Shown here: one piece after another, positions 61,337 through 64,000 of the stretch
Layout of the letters: every line of letters starts with the position of its first letter
Numbering within the stretch: the first letter of the stretch is position 1
NCBI GenBank assembly: GCA_041163745.1
Contig: JBEAQU010000032.1
Location: 5,355 to 69,354 of the forward strand
Direction: 5' to 3'
DNA length: 64,000 bases
Origin: UBA6168 sp041163745
GTDB taxonomy: Bacteria > Bacteroidota > Bacteroidia > Chitinophagales > Saprospiraceae
Translations under genes and position numbers: made by a program
The notes under the pieces: generated by a model
What the model was told of the DNA's origin: nothing
Database searches by the model: none
What the model saw: the letters and a program-made list of their open reading frames with translations, nothing else

Positions 61337-62446
61337 ATGAAAGCAGCTATCCTTCTCCGCCGAAAACACCGTCTCCACGCCTTCCCAGCGCTCCTCCTCC
61401 TCTTCCTGGTCCATACCGGTGCCCGCGCGGCGGCACCTGCCGACCCGAGGCCACGGGTCGATGCCGGCAGCCTGCTCGACCGCATGAACGGGCAGGAAAT
61501 CGTTTCCATCCAACTGATAGCGGACCTGGACTCCCTGGTTGACAACCGGTATGCCGACCGGTATTACGAAGGACAGTTCTTCTTTTCGGACCGGGACGGC
61601 ATCCGGTATCACTTGCCCGTTTCCGTGCGGGCACGCGGTAAATTCCGGCGACGGCACTGCGATTTCCCACCCCTCAAACTGAAATTCGATTCCGAATCGC
61701 TTGTTTCCGCCGGGTTCAACCGGATGAACGAGCTCAAGCTGGTCACCCACTGCCTGGACGACCGAATCACCAGCACGGAACAGGTCTTCCGCGAATACCT
61801 GGCCTACAAGCTTTACAACATCCTCACCCCGCACAGCTTCCGGGTGCAACTGGTCAAGGTCACCTACCAGGATGCCGGCGAAAAAAAACGCAAACTCAAG
61901 CGCTGGGGGCTGCTCATCGAGGACCTGGAGGAACTCGAGGCCCGCACCGGTACCACCACGTGCGAATGCCTCGGACAAACCGGCGAGGCCCTGCATCCCA
62001 ACCATGAAAAAATAACCGCTCTTTTCCAGTATATGATCGGCAACACCGACTGGGACATACCCATGCTTCGCAACGTCAAACTGCTGCAGCTATCCGACGG
62101 GCAATTCGTCCCGGTACCTTATGATTTTGATTTCTCCACCCTCGTCAACGCCCCGTATGCCCGCCCCAACACCAATGTCGGTCAACACTCCATGCAGCAG
62201 CGCGTATACCTAGGCGAAATGCGCACCGCCCGGGAGCTTCAGCCCATCCTTCGCTATTTCCAACGCAAACAGGAACCCCTGTATCAGACCGTCCGGTCTT
62301 TCCGGCAACTGCCGGAAGCGTCCAGACAGGAGATCCTGCGCTTTCTGGATTCTTTCTATCTTGAAATAGAAAACCCGGAGGATTTGGCTGACAAGCTTTT
62401 CGCCACTAGACCGGTTGGCGGAGGGCCGACGGGAAACAGCCCTTGA
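61337..62446 (+). CDS. CotH-like or lipid-kinase-like hypothetical protein
   Basis: 369 residues with a signal peptide (ALLLLFLVHTGARAA). The core resembles the kinase-like fold of CotH-family proteins: LPVSVRARGKFRRRHCDFPPLKLKF, MNELKLVTHCLDD, EYLAYKLYNILTPHSFRVQLVKVTYQD, WGLLIEDLEEL, and ALFQYMIGNTDWDIPMLRN with the conserved GNTDW. A further motif is VPVPYDFDFSTLVNAPYA. These match a Bacteroidota family whose function is not known to me; DFDFS may be the metal-binding site. It follows lpxK by 181 bp on the same strand, so envelope work is possible but unproven. Confidence 0.7.
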   Translation: MKAAILLRRKHRLHAFPALLLLFLVHTGARAAAPADPRPRVDAGSLLDRMNGQEIVSIQLIADLDSLVDNRYADRYYEGQFFFSDRDGIRYHLPVSVRARGKFRRRHCDFPPLKLKFDSESLVSAGFNRMNELKLVTHCLDDRITSTEQVFREYLAYKLYNILTPHSFRVQLVKVTYQDAGEKKRKLKRWGLLIEDLEELEARTGTTTCECLGQTGEALHPNHEKITALFQYMIGNTDWDIPMLRNVKLLQLSDGQFVPVPYDFDFSTLVNAPYARPNTNVGQHSMQQRVYLGEMRTARELQPILRYFQRKQEPLYQTVRSFRQLPEASRQEILRFLDSFYLEIENPEDLADKLFATRPVGGGPTGNSP

Positions 62447-62519
62447 CCAACGCTGCCTCATCCAACAGCATGCTGCCGAGCCCTTATGCTGCTTTTTTCA
62501 TTTTGTTTGGAAAAAAAAT

Positions 62520-62527
62520 TACATTTG
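62520..62527 (+). promoter_or_regulatory. Promoter -7 element of the dihydroorotase-like gene
   Basis: TACATTTG matches TAnnTTTG exactly and lies 16 bp before the ATG at 62544. It sits after a T-rich and A-rich run; a clear TTTG at -33 spacing is not evident. Confidence 0.6.
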
Positions 62528-62543
62528 CTACAAATAGCGGCAA

Positions 62544-63821
62544 ATGCAATTGTTTGTCAGGGAAGCGCATATCCTTCAATCGAACGGTGAATGGGAAGAA
62601 GAAAGGAAGGATGTGCTGGTAAGCGAAGGAATCATCACCGCCATCGGTCATGGACTTGACATCCCACCTGGCGCCACGGTCATCGAAAGGCCCGGCGTAT
62701 GCCTCTCCCCGGGATGGATGGACATCGGGGCATTCACCGGGGACCCCGGGCTCGAACATCGCGAAGACGCCGAATCGCTGGCCGTTGCTGCCATGGCGGG
62801 CGGCTACACCGCCCTGGCGGTTCTTCCCAACACGCTACCGGCCACGGACAGCAAAGCGGCGGTCGTTTACCAACTGGAACAATCCCAGGACAAACTGGTG
62901 GAATACCATCCGATCGGGGCCGTGTCGGCCGGATGCCAAGGCAAGGCCCTCACGGAGATGTACGACATGCGGGCTGCCGGAGCGGTCGCCTTCTCCGACG
63001 GCCTGCACCCGATACAGGACAATGGCCTGATGCTACGGGCCATGCAATACGTCCAGCCATTCGACGGATTGGTCATCAACCAACCGTTGGACGGGGCCCT
63101 GGCCGCCAACGGGCAGCTGCACGAGGGTCTGATGAGCACTTCCCTGGGGTTGAAGGGCATTCCGGCCATGGCGGAGGTCATCATGGTACAACGCGACCTA
63201 CGCCTGTCCGAATACACCGGTACCCGCCTGCATCTGCAGTCTTTGTCCGCCGCCGCCGCCGTCGACCTCGTCCGGCAGGCGAAATCGGCGGGGCTTCGGA
63301 TCAGCGCCGCCGTGGCGGCCATGAACCTGGTCTGTGACGACCACCTGCTCAGCGAGTTCGACAGCCGATACAAGGTGATGCCGCCGATCCGGGAGCCAGC
63401 CGACATGCTCGCCCTGCAGAACGGATTGGCGGACGGAACCATCGATTGCATCTCGAGCCACCACATCCCCCTGGATCCGGAATCCAAGCACCTCGAATTC
63501 CCTTACGCTCAGTTCGGTGCCATCGGGTTGGAATCCACCTTCGGTGTCTGTTGGATGCATATGTCCGGCCGCATGAAACTGGCCGCATTCATCCGGAAAA
63601 TCTGTCATGCGCCGCGACAGATCCTGGGGCTGCCCATACCGCCGGTCGTCGTCGGAGCCGCTGCCGAACTGACCGTGTTCGATCCCGCACAGGAGTGGAT
63701 TTTCCGAACCGACCACATCCGTTCCCGTTCCGATAATTCGCCTTTTCTTGGATGGCGGATGAAAGGGGCCGTTTTGGCCGTTGTAAACAAGGGCAGGATA
63801 CATGTCAACCCCGACCGCTGA
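62544..63821 (+). CDS. Dihydroorotase-family protein lacking the metal-binding HxH
   Basis: 425 residues of the dihydroorotase/amidohydrolase superfamily: an N-terminal beta-sandwich start (EAHILQSNGEWEEERKDVLVSEGIITAIG), then the TIM barrel, and a C-terminal GRIHVN. Where class I dihydroorotases have DxHxHxRxPG, this one has DIGAFTGDPGLEHRED, so the two metal-binding histidines are absent. The sequence keeps EHREDAESLAVAAMAGGYTALAVLPNT and SSHHIPLDPESKHLEFPYAQFGAIGLES. The Bacteroidota version I recall also lacks HxH, which suggests an inactive or structural partner. Whether it is catalytic cannot be told from sequence. No other pyr gene is adjacent. Confidence 0.85.
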   Translation: MQLFVREAHILQSNGEWEEERKDVLVSEGIITAIGHGLDIPPGATVIERPGVCLSPGWMDIGAFTGDPGLEHREDAESLAVAAMAGGYTALAVLPNTLPATDSKAAVVYQLEQSQDKLVEYHPIGAVSAGCQGKALTEMYDMRAAGAVAFSDGLHPIQDNGLMLRAMQYVQPFDGLVINQPLDGALAANGQLHEGLMSTSLGLKGIPAMAEVIMVQRDLRLSEYTGTRLHLQSLSAAAAVDLVRQAKSAGLRISAAVAAMNLVCDDHLLSEFDSRYKVMPPIREPADMLALQNGLADGTIDCISSHHIPLDPESKHLEFPYAQFGAIGLESTFGVCWMHMSGRMKLAAFIRKICHAPRQILGLPIPPVVVGAAAELTVFDPAQEWIFRTDHIRSRSDNSPFLGWRMKGAVLAVVNKGRIHVNPDR

Positions 63822-63942
63822 CTAGCATTCGGAAGACATAGGAAAACACGCTCGGCGCCTTCATCCGCCGAACCTACGCAAAACATTCGACACCAATGCT
63901 GTTGAGTCCATAACCATCACCTTCATTTTCAATGCAAACCTT

Positions 63943-64000
63943 ATGACAAGTTCTCCATTCCATTCAAATGACAACCTGACCGAGGACGACATCCCCTTCG
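63943..64000 (+). CDS. Start of a further gene (truncated by the window edge)
   Basis: ATG at 63943 opens a frame (MTSSPFHSNDNLTEDDIPF) that is still open at the window end. Only 19 codons are visible, so the product cannot be named. The spacing of 121 bp after the dihydroorotase-like stop and the same strand suggest a genuine gene start. Confidence 0.45.
   Translation, partial: MTSSPFHSNDNLTEDDIPF

Overview
The window is GC-rich (roughly 58-60 percent by eye), densely coding bacterial DNA with a clear Bacteroidota signature. That signature includes type IX secretion (T9SS) C-terminal sorting domains on four proteins, a gliding-motility-type C-terminal domain on a fifth, the families DUF4249, DUF4270, DUF4290, DUF3078, DUF5683 and DUF5691, and five exact copies of the Bacteroidota -7 promoter element TAnnTTTG upstream of genes. 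High GC plus this gene content suggests a Saprospiria-like member (Lewinella/Haliscomenobacter/Phaeodactylibacter relatives), but this is an inference from style, not a placement.

Layout. 1-4.44 kb: minus-strand histidine operon hisG-hisD-hisC-hisB (hisB runs off the left edge). A promoter, a His-rich leader peptide and a terminator/antiterminator pair precede it, which is a classical ribosome-mediated attenuator. 4.6-6.3 kb: SulP anion transporter. 6.34-11.96 kb: a long stretch with no intact gene. Its first part is the frameshifted remains of a MoxR-type AAA+ ATPase, followed by what looks like the remains of a vWA-like partner protein. 12-15.6 kb: a LolA-like periplasmic protein and a Trp/Tyr-rich repeat protein with a T9SS tail. 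15.7-23.4 kb: a fructan/sucrose utilisation locus with a DUF4249 lipoprotein, a GH32 fructan hydrolase lipoprotein, a secreted vanadium-haloperoxidase/PAP2-like protein, a sugar-porter MFS transporter and a PfkB fructokinase. 23.5-27.3 kb: an MBL-fold hydrolase, parA-parB-DUF5683 and an Lrp/AsnC regulator.

28-40 kb is mostly housekeeping: thioredoxin, tsaE-alanine dehydrogenase, a glycerol-facilitator-like aquaporin, DUF4290, DUF4270, a glycogen-synthase-like protein divergent from panC, a small muconolactone-isomerase-like protein, gamma-carbonic anhydrase, DUF5691 and a GT2-Rossmann fusion. 40-46 kb is one 1974-codon modular surface protein. 46.5-48.7 kb encodes a PQQ dehydrogenase lipoprotein with an embedded cytochrome c. 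48.8-49.05 kb holds a tandem 126-bp palindrome-containing repeat. 49.3-64 kb carries DUF3078, a Tat-exported sugar isomerase-like protein, a DnaQ-type exonuclease, ClpB, two T9SS proteins, rpiB, lpxK, a CotH-like protein, a dihydroorotase homologue that lacks its metal-binding histidines, and the first codons of one more gene.

The best candidates for a second look are the his attenuator, the decayed ATPase/vWA island, the Trp/Tyr repeat protein, the palindromic repeat block and the degenerate dihydroorotase. No tRNA, rRNA, CRISPR array, insertion sequence or prophage was seen.
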